A stretch of DNA of 12,279 nucleotides from Planctomycetota bacterium (GTDB lineage: Bacteria; Planctomycetota; Phycisphaerae; WQYP01): positions 1-12,279 of the forward strand of contig JAJZCT010000038.1 in the NCBI GenBank assembly GCA_021828925.1. The letters run 5' to 3'. How positions within the stretch are numbered: the stretch's first letter is position 1; each line of letters opens with the position of its first letter. Below the pieces are notes generated by a model, which was given only the letters and a program-made list of their open reading frames with translations, was not told the DNA's origin and ran no database searches. A program made the position numbers and the translations under genes. This document shows, in pieces, positions 5,993 through 12,279 of the stretch.

Positions 5993-6979
5993 ATGCCGGT
6001 AATAAAGCGTGTTATTGTGGTTCTGGGAATGCAGCGCAGCGGAACCAGCACCATTGCCCGGGCGGTCCACGCCTTGGGCGTGCCACTGGGAAATAATCTG
6101 CTGCCAGCCAATATTTTTAACCCGCGCGGCTACTGGGAAGACCAGCAAGTATGGCGGCTGAATCAAAAATTCCTTGATCTCATTGGTGCCTCCCATCAGA
6201 CCGGCGGCGTAAATTGCCAAGGCATATTGGATCATCCCCAATGCGAAGCGCTGATCGCCAAAACCACGGCTTATTTGCAGAAACAATTCGATGACTGCGC
6301 GTTGTGGGGCTTGAAAGACCCGCATATCGGACGCCTGCTGCCACTATGGAAAATCATTTTTCAGCGACTGGGCGTTGAACCCAGCTACGTCATTGCGGTA
6401 AGAAATCCGCTAAGTATTGCCACATCGCTGCAGCGCTGCGGCTTGGCGGATAAAGAATCCGGTTTTGTTTTATGGCTGGAGAATATGTTCGGCGTGATAG
6501 GCGAAACACTGGAAAGCCCTCGCGCATTTGTTGATTACGATGAACTCTTCGGTCACGCCCCGAAAGAATTGCTCCGCATTGCCAATACATTAAAGTTGCC
6601 CCCCGGCCCGCGGCAATCGCAAAACATTGCCGACTTTGCCGAGAATTTTCTATCCGAAAATCTGCGCGGCTGCAGCCACAATTTGGAACAATTGCGGGCG
6701 GCTTTTCCCGGTCCAAGCATATTTTTTGATCTCTATGAATTTGCGCAGCTCACGGCGCATGATCAACTTTCGCCGGAGGAGTTTTCGCGGCGATGGGCGT
6801 TGTTGACGCTCCGTTATGCGGATATTCGTCGCTGTTTGGCCGCTGGAGCGGCGCAGTATCAAAAGTTATTAGCCTATTATCAGCACCGGAATCGCTTGTG
6901 GAAGCCGCTGAAAAAAATGGAAAAATTGGTGCGTACGGGCCGTAAAACTCTTCTGCAGGGTTCCCGCGCCGCCCTCTAA
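5993..6979 (+). CDS. Sulfotransferase-family protein (PAPS-dependent)
   Basis: The 328-aa product resembles bacterial sulfotransferases that move sulfate from 3'-phosphoadenylyl sulfate to glycans, lipids or proteins. The N-terminal strand and P-loop-like 5'-phosphosulfate site is VIVVLGMQRSGTST (7-20). It is followed by LGNNLLPANIFNPRGYWED (32-50) and ALWGLKDPHIGRLLPLW (103-119), both typical of the subgroup often found near glycosyltransferases, and by VIAVRNPLSIATSLQ (133-147), which matches the 3'-phosphate-binding region. The C-terminus is basic and helical. No signal peptide or membrane segment is seen, so it is probably cytosolic. An ATG at 5951 is in frame, but the ATG at 5993 has AGGAG (5979-5983) nine nt upstream and starts directly before the first strand, so it is preferred. 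Its substrate is unknown. Confidence 0.82.
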   Translation: MPVIKRVIVVLGMQRSGTSTIARAVHALGVPLGNNLLPANIFNPRGYWEDQQVWRLNQKFLDLIGASHQTGGVNCQGILDHPQCEALIAKTTAYLQKQFDDCALWGLKDPHIGRLLPLWKIIFQRLGVEPSYVIAVRNPLSIATSLQRCGLADKESGFVLWLENMFGVIGETLESPRAFVDYDELFGHAPKELLRIANTLKLPPGPRQSQNIADFAENFLSENLRGCSHNLEQLRAAFPGPSIFFDLYEFAQLTAHDQLSPEEFSRRWALLTLRYADIRRCLAAGAAQYQKLLAYYQHRNRLWKPLKKMEKLVRTGRKTLLQGSRAAL

Positions 6980-7274
6980 TCTCAGTCTGCAATTCATTGT
7001 ATTCGCCAATTTGCGTGGGTTGAGACGCGTTGCGTCATGCATCGTTCTTGGTTATCGGAATAGGTCAAAGCCAGTGATGTGAATTGGCGCGTCTCCGCGG
7101 CTCACCGGTGGGGTTCTATCAAGCTTCGGCGGGGGTTTCCTGAAAGTTAGTTGAACTATAGCACACCGTCGTGCCGATAAGCAATGGTGAAGAGCTTGAT
7201 GGCTCTCGCACTTAAAACTTGGCAGTGATTCGAGCAACAGCGGGTTGTTCGGCGTGCTTGGTGTAAGCCTGCGC
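6980..7274. other. Intergenic region before the CrtC-like gene
   Basis: No gene is supported. Short inverted repeats occur at 7024-7036 (GACGC/GCGTC) and 7191-7206 (AGAGC/GCTCT). The first lies 44 nt after the sulfotransferase stop but lacks a T-run. A minus-strand open frame from 7408 to 7052 mostly overlaps the next gene and reads as no known protein. No convincing promoter was found. Confidence 0.4.
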
Positions 7275-8543
7275 ATGGGCGTATTTGTAATGATCAGACA
7301 ATCTTTAGCACTCACTGACAGCAGTTTAACCGGCGTGGCCGCCGACGCGATGGATACCGCCAGCGGCTCGCGTGCCGGTATTGCAGGCTTTAGTCCCGGC
7401 CAATGCACCGGGGAATGGGAACAGGCAGGCTGGCGGCAGTTAAAAACCCCCGGCGCTTATGAATGCCGAAATTTCCAGGCCATGGATTCGGCAGGCAACG
7501 GTGTGGCCGTATGCCTGTATGACGGCTTTTGTTTTCACCCCAGATATGTGCGGGAGTTCAATCGCTACAATCGTCGATCCACGCGGGTGAAAATCAGTTC
7601 CGTGCGCGAACAGGTGCTTCCGAGTTTTTACCCCGCGGCGACCATCTCAATATTTCAGGGCGGGAAATGTATTTTGCGTTCGGTGAACGTGTTTCCGCCC
7701 GGTGCGTTCCGCGGCGGCCTGGGGTCGCCGGAATGCCTGGTGGGGCCCAACCGAGTTACGTTACGACAAGATGGAACAGTGGGCTTAATGGCGCGCGGCT
7801 ATCCGTTAGAACATACCATTACCGGCCCCCGTTACCGCACGAATCGGGCCATTCATGTTGATTTAACCTTCAGGCCGCTGAAATCTGGAAATCCACAAAT
7901 TATGCCTCTGCGGCCGAATTCTGCAGATGGGGCGCAGCACTGCTGGGTTCTGGCCGTACCAATGGCGACAGTAACGGGCCGTATCGGACAGATTAATCTG
8001 ACCGACGACACCATGCTATTGAATATGCCCGTGGATGGCTTGGGTTATTACGATCAATATTTTGGTGGTTCTGGCATAGGGCGTGATGTGCGCGCCATTT
8101 CCCGCGGCCATGCGATTAATCAGGACTGGGCCATTGCCTGGGATCATACCAACACCAGCCGCCCGTGCGATACGGATTCTTTGATTATCCTGGATCAATC
8201 CGCGGCACCGGTGGTTATACAGAACCCGCAAAGCGAAATTGCGTATGCCCGGTGCAATAATTTGAGAAATCAATACCCTGTTCGCATGGTGCTCCATGGC
8301 AGCGATTCGCGCGGGAATAATGTGGAACTCATTGTTCAGCATCAAAACCTTATCGAATCCAGCCCGTATCTGGTGCGCAACAGTTGTTCCGTACAACTGC
8401 GTTCCCGCGGCGCCAAACGCTGTCTGGGCGTGGGCATCATGGAGACACTTAGCACGCGCGGACTGACTTGGCCGATTATCAGCGATCTTTCCAGTCGGTC
8501 GATTCTTCATGTTGATGCCGATGATCCGCTCTGGCGGCAGTAA
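7275..8543 (+). CDS. CrtC/AttH-like lipocalin-type protein of unknown role
   Basis: The 422-aa product has no signal peptide and reads as a beta-rich protein. Two segments recall the CrtC (carotenoid 1,2-hydratase), AttH and Svf1 group: QHCWVLAVPMATVTGRI (about 221-237), like the W-x-x-x-(I/V)-P strand with a following glycine turn, and VDGLGYYDQYFGG (about 253-265), like the GxGYHDHNWG signature. Near the C-terminus, CLGVGIMETLSTR (about 383-395) resembles the last conserved strand. The first of the two histidines of the signature is Tyr here and the second is Gln, so a CrtC-type hydratase reaction is doubtful; lipid or terpenoid binding is a safer guess. The start is uncertain: ATG 7275, ATG 7290 and TTG 7245 are all in frame and none has a good ribosome binding site. 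It follows the sulfotransferase gene by 295 bp. Confidence 0.6.
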   Translation: MGVFVMIRQSLALTDSSLTGVAADAMDTASGSRAGIAGFSPGQCTGEWEQAGWRQLKTPGAYECRNFQAMDSAGNGVAVCLYDGFCFHPRYVREFNRYNRRSTRVKISSVREQVLPSFYPAATISIFQGGKCILRSVNVFPPGAFRGGLGSPECLVGPNRVTLRQDGTVGLMARGYPLEHTITGPRYRTNRAIHVDLTFRPLKSGNPQIMPLRPNSADGAQHCWVLAVPMATVTGRIGQINLTDDTMLLNMPVDGLGYYDQYFGGSGIGRDVRAISRGHAINQDWAIAWDHTNTSRPCDTDSLIILDQSAAPVVIQNPQSEIAYARCNNLRNQYPVRMVLHGSDSRGNNVELIVQHQNLIESSPYLVRNSCSVQLRSRGAKRCLGVGIMETLSTRGLTWPIISDLSSRSILHVDADDPLWRQ

Positions 8544-8603
8544 AAGCACCCGCCGCAAAAGAGTCTGCCATTTTTTGACCGCACTGGGCTCATTGTATAT
8601 ACG

Positions 8604-8672
8604 GTGAAGTACCTGCTGGACACCAATGCCTGCATCGCAGGGCTGAAGTGGCAGGATTGGGCCAAAGAGTAA
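8604..8672 (+). pseudogene. vapC relic with its middle deleted
   Basis: A 22-codon frame from a GTG reads VKYLLDTNACIA and then GLKWQDWAKE before a TAA. The first half matches the N-terminus of VapC toxins, PIN-domain ribonucleases, where the Asp of the DTN motif is a catalytic metal ligand. The second half matches their usual C-terminus, of the type GL-x-x-x-(N/D)W. The approximately 110 residues that should lie between, with the remaining acidic ligands, are absent, so the product cannot be a nuclease. No vapB antitoxin is visible upstream; the preceding 60 bp carry no antitoxin reading. It appears to be the scar of an internal deletion of a toxin gene, lying just before the 38-bp repeat. 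Recognition rests on two short motifs in the right order and frame. Confidence 0.5.
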
Positions 8673-8688
8673 CGCCCCCGAATTGGCC

Positions 8689-8726
8689 AGGAGCCTGTCC
8701 GAGTAATCGCCGGGTTGCGCCGGCGT
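8689..8726 (+). repeat. 38-bp dispersed repeat, copy 2
   Basis: This copy matches the reverse complement of 194-231 with one mismatch (C at 8720 against A). It begins 16 nt after the stop of the vapC relic. The first 10 bases, AGGAGCCTGT, recur at 11807-11816 in the thuA-hisS gap, where a looser match continues to TCGCC. Confidence 0.75.
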
Positions 8727-8734
8727 AGCCGGCG
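8718..8734 (+). terminator. GC hairpin overlapping the repeat
   Basis: CGCCGGC and GCCGGCG form a perfect 7-bp stem around GTA. It is followed by CTTTGTGGGGCTTTT, a broken T-rich tail, so it could end plus-strand transcription coming from the CrtC-like gene ahead of the rarA promoter. The T-run is interrupted, so termination is uncertain. Confidence 0.4.
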
Positions 8735-8830
8735 GCTTTGTGGGGCTTTTCCGCAGGGTGAGGTAGAGCGGGAACATTGCTACGCGGTCAATATGTCAGG
8801 GTTGTTTTTCTTATCCTTGGCCTGAATTCT

Positions 8831-8839
8831 TGCTATAAT
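8831..8839 (+). promoter_or_regulatory. Extended -10 promoter of the rarA operon
   Basis: TGCTATAAT gives a perfect TATAAT (8834-8839) with an extended TGn element. No good -35 box lies at 17 nt, which extended -10 promoters can do without. It is 75 nt upstream of the rarA start, in the right orientation, and downstream of the likely terminator hairpin. Confidence 0.6.
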
Positions 8840-8913
8840 CTATAGTCTTGAGGGATCAAAGCGATGGCCGGCGGAACCGGCCCATTGCTGCACCTGAAAC
8901 AGGGTCATGAAAC

Positions 8914-10293
8914 GTGGCAGATCTTTTTACATCGGCCCGGGAACAACGCACAAAAGCGGCGCGGCCCTTGGCGGCACGGATGCGGCCGGAAACTCTGGCG
9001 GAGTTTGTCGGTCAGCAACATATTCTTGGTCCGGGCAAACTTTTACGCCGTATCATTGAAGCGGATCGACTGGTGAGCCTGATTTTTTTTGGTCCCCCCG
9101 GCACGGGCAAAACGTCATTAGCAGAACTTATTGCCGGAGCCACGCGCCGGCATTTTGTGCGCCTGAATGCCGCTGCCGCGGGAGTGAAAGATGTGCGCGA
9201 TGTTTTGGCGCAGGCTAAAACCGACTTGGAAACCACCGGCGGGCGCACCATTCTTTTTCTGGATGAAATTCATCGATTCAACCGCACGCAACAGGATATC
9301 CTGCTGCCCGATGTGGAAAACGGGATTATTACGCTCATCGGCGCTACGACGCAAAATCCATATTTTTCCGTCAATGCCCCGCTGGTATCACGCAGCCAGA
9401 TATTTCAGTTTGAATACTTGACGCATGAGGATATTGCCAATCTTCTGACCCGTGCGATTCATGATCCGGTGCGTGGCTTTGGCAGCCTGAAGCTCACCGT
9501 GAACGCCGATGCGATGGATCATTGGCTGGAAATATCAGATGGGGACGCCAGACGAGCCTTAACCGCGCTGGAAATAGCCGTGCTTTCGCAATGCGCCGAA
9601 TCCGCCGACGACACGCACCAAGCCATCACCATTACCCTGCAAATCGCCCGAGATTCAATCCAGACCAAGGCCATGGTATATGATGATGACGGTCATTATG
9701 ACTCGGCCAGTGCCCTGATTAAATCCATGCGCGGCAGCGATCCGGATGCCACGGTTTATTGGCTTTCCCGTATGCTGGCGGCCGGTGAGGATCCCCGTTT
9801 TATTGCCCGGCGGATCGCGATTTGCGCTTCGGAGGACATCGGCAACGCGGACCCCACCGCCATTATGCTGGCGGCCGCAGCCGTGCAGATAACCGAATTT
9901 GTCGGCATGCCCGAATGTCGCCTTACCTTAGCGCAGGCAGCGATATATCTGGCGTGCGCGCCGAAAAGCAATCGAGTGACCGTGGCCGTGGATCAGGCCA
10001 TGGACGATGTCAAGAACAGCCGCACCATTCCTGTTCCCCGGCCGCTGCGCGACACGCATTACCCTGGGGCGGAAAATCTGGGGCATCAGGGCTATCAATA
10101 CGCTCATGATTTTCCTGAAGGGTATGTTCCTCAGGTATACTTGGGCGTGGAAAAGCATTATTATCAGCCAACGGACCGGGGCCATGAGGCGGTAATAGGT
10201 AAATATCTTCAGCGGCTTGCGGAATTAGATCAGGCTTGGGCGCAATCACAACAGAGCGGGACGCAAATAGTTGCCGACGATAACGAAGGATGA
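8914..10293 (+). CDS. rarA: Replication-associated recombination protein A (RarA/MgsA)
   Basis: RarA is a clamp-loader-like AAA+ ATPase that acts at stalled replication forks and gaps. The 459-aa protein is full length. The N-terminal PLAARMRPETLAEFVGQQH (18-36) is the RarA/RuvB-like entry. Walker A is GPPGTGKT (60-67), Walker B ILFLDEIHRF (113-122), sensor 1 GATTQNP (143-149), the arginine finger region LVSRSQ (157-162), and sensor 2 GDARRAL (210-216). The C-terminal oligomerisation part contains YDDDGHYDSASALIKSMRGS (256-275), the YWLSRMLAAGEDPRFIARR region (282-300), and a PxGYVPQVYLG-type end. The start is a GTG at 8914 with AGGG (8900-8903) ten nt upstream; no in-frame ATG lies nearby. 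The cyclo-ligase gene follows 12 nt downstream, so the two form an operon. Confidence 0.96.
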   Translation: MADLFTSAREQRTKAARPLAARMRPETLAEFVGQQHILGPGKLLRRIIEADRLVSLIFFGPPGTGKTSLAELIAGATRRHFVRLNAAAAGVKDVRDVLAQAKTDLETTGGRTILFLDEIHRFNRTQQDILLPDVENGIITLIGATTQNPYFSVNAPLVSRSQIFQFEYLTHEDIANLLTRAIHDPVRGFGSLKLTVNADAMDHWLEISDGDARRALTALEIAVLSQCAESADDTHQAITITLQIARDSIQTKAMVYDDDGHYDSASALIKSMRGSDPDATVYWLSRMLAAGEDPRFIARRIAICASEDIGNADPTAIMLAAAAVQITEFVGMPECRLTLAQAAIYLACAPKSNRVTVAVDQAMDDVKNSRTIPVPRPLRDTHYPGAENLGHQGYQYAHDFPEGYVPQVYLGVEKHYYQPTDRGHEAVIGKYLQRLAELDQAWAQSQQSGTQIVADDNEG

Positions 10294-10305
10294 GGAAATA
10301 CTGCC

Positions 10306-10887
10306 ATGGAAAAAAGTGAACTGCGAAATCAAATGCGTACGGTTCTTGCTGCCATAAGCGCAGAAGAGCGGCACACCCGATCACTTGATGTGTGCCATCT
10401 GTTGCGGGATACCCCCGAATTCCGCCGGGCGGAAACGATCATGCTATTTTTGTGCATGGAACAGGAAGTGGAGACGTCCACTTTGGTGCTTCAGGCATGG
10501 AATGAAGGGAAAACCGTGGCGCTGCCCCGCGTGCGCTGGGCGCAAAGGGAAATCGAACCGGTAGTGATTAAATCACTGGAAACGTCTCCCAACCCGGCGG
10601 TGCAGGGCTTGCGCGATCCGGTGGGTGGGACACCCATTTCCCTGGCCCGAATTGATCTGGTGGCGGTGCCGGGGCTGGCATTTGATCGCCGCGGCTATCG
10701 CTTGGGCCGGGGCAAAGGTTTTTATGATCGCTTTTTATCGCAAAAGGATTTGCGCGGCCTACCCATTGCCCTGTGTTTTCAGGAGCAACTTCTTCCGGAT
10801 TTGCTGCCCGTGGAAAGCCATGACGTGCCCATGAATATGATTGTTACCGATAAAAAAATTCTCCGATGCAATCATCCCAGCGCGTAG
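10306..10887 (+). CDS. 5-formyltetrahydrofolate cyclo-ligase
   Basis: This enzyme (MTHFS, also named FthC or YgfA) uses ATP to convert 5-formyl-THF to 5,10-methenyl-THF in the cytosolic one-carbon cycle. The 193-aa length is typical. Evidence in order: a basic helical N-terminus (KSELRNQMRTVL, 3-14), IMLFLCMEQEVET (45-57), VALPRV (71-76), the family signature GLAFDRRGYRLGRGKGFYDR (123-142), and PVESHDVPMNMIVTDK (168-183). The ATG at 10306 has GAGGA (10292-10296), which overlaps the rarA stop, nine nt upstream. A weak 5-bp hairpin (10908-10920) follows the stop without a T-run. The gene converges with the thuA-like gene across about 100 bp. Confidence 0.95.
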   Translation: MEKSELRNQMRTVLAAISAEERHTRSLDVCHLLRDTPEFRRAETIMLFLCMEQEVETSTLVLQAWNEGKTVALPRVRWAQREIEPVVIKSLETSPNPAVQGLRDPVGGTPISLARIDLVAVPGLAFDRRGYRLGRGKGFYDRFLSQKDLRGLPIALCFQEQLLPDLLPVESHDVPMNMIVTDKKILRCNHPSA

Positions 10888-10985
10888 GTTGCAATGCGGT
10901 TTTGTCCGGCACTCGGTGCCCAATTCAACCCGGATTGTGCACTCCCCGCTTCTCCTCTCCGCTTCTCACCCTCTGGGGATCATGA

Positions 10986-11705
10986 TTACAGCGGTTGGCG
11001 ATTGCCATAGGTTTGGGGGGCCGAGTTTTCCACCGGAGCCGCCCAGCGCACAGCGTTGGCGATAATGTGCAGTACTTCCTTCTGGTAATAGGCCGGATAA
11101 GTTTCATGGCCCGGGCGGAAATAAAAAATCTTTCCCGCACCGCGCCGGTAAGTTACGCCGCTGCGAAATACTTCCCCACCGGAAAAAGAGCTGATCATCA
11201 CCGTTTCATCCGGTTCGGGAATATCAAAATGCTCGCCGTACATTTCCTCGCGCGGAATAACAATATGATCCGCCAATCCCTGTACGATCGGGTGGCCCGG
11301 TGCGGTAAACCAGATAATTTCCCGATCATCCGCTTGCCGCCATTTCAACTCGCAGGTCGTGCCCATGAGCCTTTTAAAGATTTTGGAAACATGGCCGGAA
11401 TGCAGCACCAGCAGCCCCATGCCCGCCCATACCCGCTGCTGAACCCGCTCCACAATATCATCGCGCACTTCCTGATGCGCCATGTGGCCCCACCATGTCA
11501 GCACGTCTGTGTCAGCCAGAATGTCGGCGGATAAACCATGCTCCGGCTCATCGAGCGTGGCGGTGCGCACGGTCATGCCGCCGGCAGCGCGCAGGCCCGT
11601 CGCCAGTGCGTTGTGCATTCCATCCGGATAAACGGCCCTTACTTTCGCATTCATTTTCTCATGCCGGAATTCATGCCAGACCGTAACACGCACGTTGTTT
11701 TCCAT
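10986..11705 (-). CDS. ThuA-like protein (trehalose-utilisation domain)
   Basis: The 239-aa product is a stand-alone ThuA domain with a glutamine-amidotransferase-like fold. Such proteins are common in sugar-catabolic clusters and particularly numerous in Planctomycetota and Verrucomicrobiota; their reaction is not firmly known. Typical segments are [11 protein letters not shown] (7-17), [12 protein letters not shown] (69-80), [12 protein letters not shown] (97-108), APGHPI (135-140) and the terminal [14 protein letters not shown] (194-207), with the last strand and helix running to WAAP. There is no signal peptide. The open frame extends upstream to 12158, but that part lies antisense to the start of hisS and has no domain, so the ATG at 11705 is chosen; an AAGGG lies ten nt upstream. 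It stands alone between convergent and divergent neighbours, so it is probably transcribed by itself. Confidence 0.85.
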   Translation of the reverse strand: MENNVRVTVWHEFRHEKMNAKVRAVYPDGMHNALATGLRAAGGMTVRTATLDEPEHGLSADILADTDVLTWWGHMAHQEVRDDIVERVQQRVWAGMGLLVLHSGHVSKIFKRLMGTTCELKWRQADDREIIWFTAPGHPIVQGLADHIVIPREEMYGEHFDIPEPDETVMISSFSGGEVFRSGVTYRRGAGKIFYFRPGHETYPAYYQKEVLHIIANAVRWAAPVENSAPQTYGNRQPL

Positions 11706-12050
11706 TGTGATTAAACCCTTGTGTTCGGAACATCCGGGGAACCCGCGGCCCCCGTTGCCGGAAGAGATCCGCAATGGGGCGATGCACTTTTGGGCCAAAA
11801 CTTCCCAGGAGCCTGTACCCGTCGCCAACATCGCGAGCATTATACGCGGCAACGCGCATATCGCTATAAACTGCCGCTTCCGCCGAAGGTTTACCGCGCG
11901 TCGGGCCGCACACAACAGGGCCGCACACGAATATAAAGCGGGAACAATTGCGTGACGATAAACTCGGGGCAATGCATTGAGCAACAGAAGTAGCAGGCAA
12001 ATGAGCACCGGCTCTTCAAAAATTTCCAATTCTCGCGTAAACTCTCCGCC
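11706..12050. other. Divergent region between the thuA-like gene and hisS
   Basis: It must carry promoters for both genes, but I find no convincing -35/-10 pair; TATAAA at 11932-11937 is the best -10-like sequence toward hisS. It holds a partial match to the 38-bp repeat (11807-11816) and a short tandem repeat (11903-11928). Open frames crossing it on both strands overlap each other and read as no known protein. Confidence 0.4.
11903..11928 (+). repeat. 11-bp direct repeat, 15-bp period
   Basis: GGGCCGCACAC occurs at 11903-11913 and again, identical, at 11918-11928. It lies about 120 bp upstream of hisS and just before a TATAAA. It could be a pair of protein-binding sites or a simple slippage duplication. 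Confidence 0.5.
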
Positions 12051-12279
12051 ATGACAGTGAATTTCCAGGCACCCAAAGGCACACGTGATTTTTATCCCTC
12101 CGATATGGCGGTTCGACGATATATTGAAGACATCTGGCGCAAAGTTTCCATTCGGCACGGCTTTCAGGAAGTGGACGGCCCGACCTTTGAATCGCTGGAT
12201 CTCTATAAAGTAAAAAGCGGCGATGAAATTGTCTCTCAGCTTTTTTCCTTTGTTGATCGCGGTGAACGAGACTTGGCAT
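12051..12279 (+). CDS. hisS: Histidyl-tRNA synthetase, N-terminal part (runs off the window)
   Basis: HisRS charges tRNA-His with histidine in the cytosol. The 76 visible codons show the family start: [15 protein letters not shown] (5-19) matches the conserved KG-x-x-D-(F/Y)-x-P entry, [20 protein letters not shown] (28-47) is class II motif 1, and [20 protein letters not shown] (51-70) leads to GERDLA, where the family continues into the ALRPE substrate segment just past the end. The ATG at 12051 is the first in-frame start after a TAG at 11991 and places KGTRD at the same distance from the start as in known HisRS proteins. No clear ribosome binding site precedes it. The 3' end is cut by the window boundary, not by a mutation. 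Confidence 0.93.
   Translation, partial: MTVNFQAPKGTRDFYPSDMAVRRYIEDIWRKVSIRHGFQEVDGPTFESLDLYKVKSGDEIVSQLFSFVDRGERDLA

Larger units (their letters stand above)
8673..8913. other. Repeat- and promoter-bearing spacer before rarA
   Basis: After the vapC relic come the second copy of the 38-bp repeat, a GC hairpin followed by T-rich sequence, and the promoter of rarA. An ATG at 8864 opens a frame that overlaps rarA out of frame and reads as no known protein. Confidence 0.5.

Noticed and set aside
7052..7408. 118-aa minus-strand frame
   Set aside because: It overlaps the start of the CrtC-like gene, has Pro/Arg-rich composition typical of antisense readings, and resembles no protein I know.
8016..8777. 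253-aa minus-strand frame
   Set aside because: Mostly antisense to the CrtC-like gene and crosses the vapC relic and the repeat; the translated sequence has no domain features.
8864..9076. Leader-like frame starting MAGGTGPLL before rarA
   Set aside because: It overlaps rarA out of frame, has no ribosome binding site and no attenuator-like codon run.
10908..10920. Terminator after the cyclo-ligase gene
   Set aside because: GGCAC/GTGCC is only a 5-bp stem and no T-run follows on either strand.
11706..12158. N-terminal extension of the thuA-like frame to 390 aa
   Set aside because: The extension is antisense to the first codons of hisS, contains no recognisable domain, and the ThuA fold begins right after the ATG at 11705.

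Overview
The window looks like chromosomal DNA of a free-living bacterium. Housekeeping genes (dcd, galE, rarA, a 5-formyl-THF cyclo-ligase gene, the start of hisS) sit beside accessory or envelope genes. A periplasmic TlpA-type thioredoxin with a long unassigned N-terminal region, a ThuA-like protein, a sulfotransferase and abundant small unrecognised ORFs are reminiscent of Planctomycetota or relatives. That placement is an inference from gene content only; there is no rRNA or marker gene here to prove it.

Layout, left to right. Positions 1-499 hold no convincing gene but carry one copy of a 38-bp repeat. Positions 500-1371 are a tight plus-strand operon: an unrecognised 93-aa protein and a dCTP deaminase, joined by an ATGA overlap; a second ATGA overlap offers a possible third, 52-aa ORF that runs antisense into galE. 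Positions 1456-5471 are minus strand: galE, a secreted or membrane-anchored TlpA-like thioredoxin, and an NRAMP-related metal transporter whose metal-site motifs differ from the classical ones. Positions 5740-8543 are plus strand: a probable small lipoprotein ORF broken by a one-base shift just after its start codon, a PAPS-dependent sulfotransferase-like protein, and a CrtC/AttH-like (lipocalin-type) protein. Positions 8544-8913 are a scar region: a 22-codon relic that keeps only the two ends of a VapC toxin, then the second copy of the 38-bp repeat, a GC hairpin, and a promoter with a perfect TATAAT. Positions 8914-10887 are rarA (mgsA) plus a 5-formyl-THF cyclo-ligase gene in one operon. 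The minus-strand thuA-like gene follows (10986-11705), convergent with that operon, and hisS starts at 12051 and runs off the window.

How the genes fit together. Nucleotide supply (dcd), one-carbon metabolism (fthC) and replication-fork maintenance (rarA) are housekeeping and need no special context. galE (UDP-galactose supply) and the sulfotransferase could both serve surface glycans, but they are not in one operon, so this is only a possibility. I see no complete defence system, CRISPR array, prophage, intact insertion sequence, tRNA or rRNA. The most unusual signals are degraded or cryptic: the vapC relic beside a dispersed repeat, the frameshifted lipoprotein ORF, the coupled small ORFs around dcd, and the altered NRAMP metal site.
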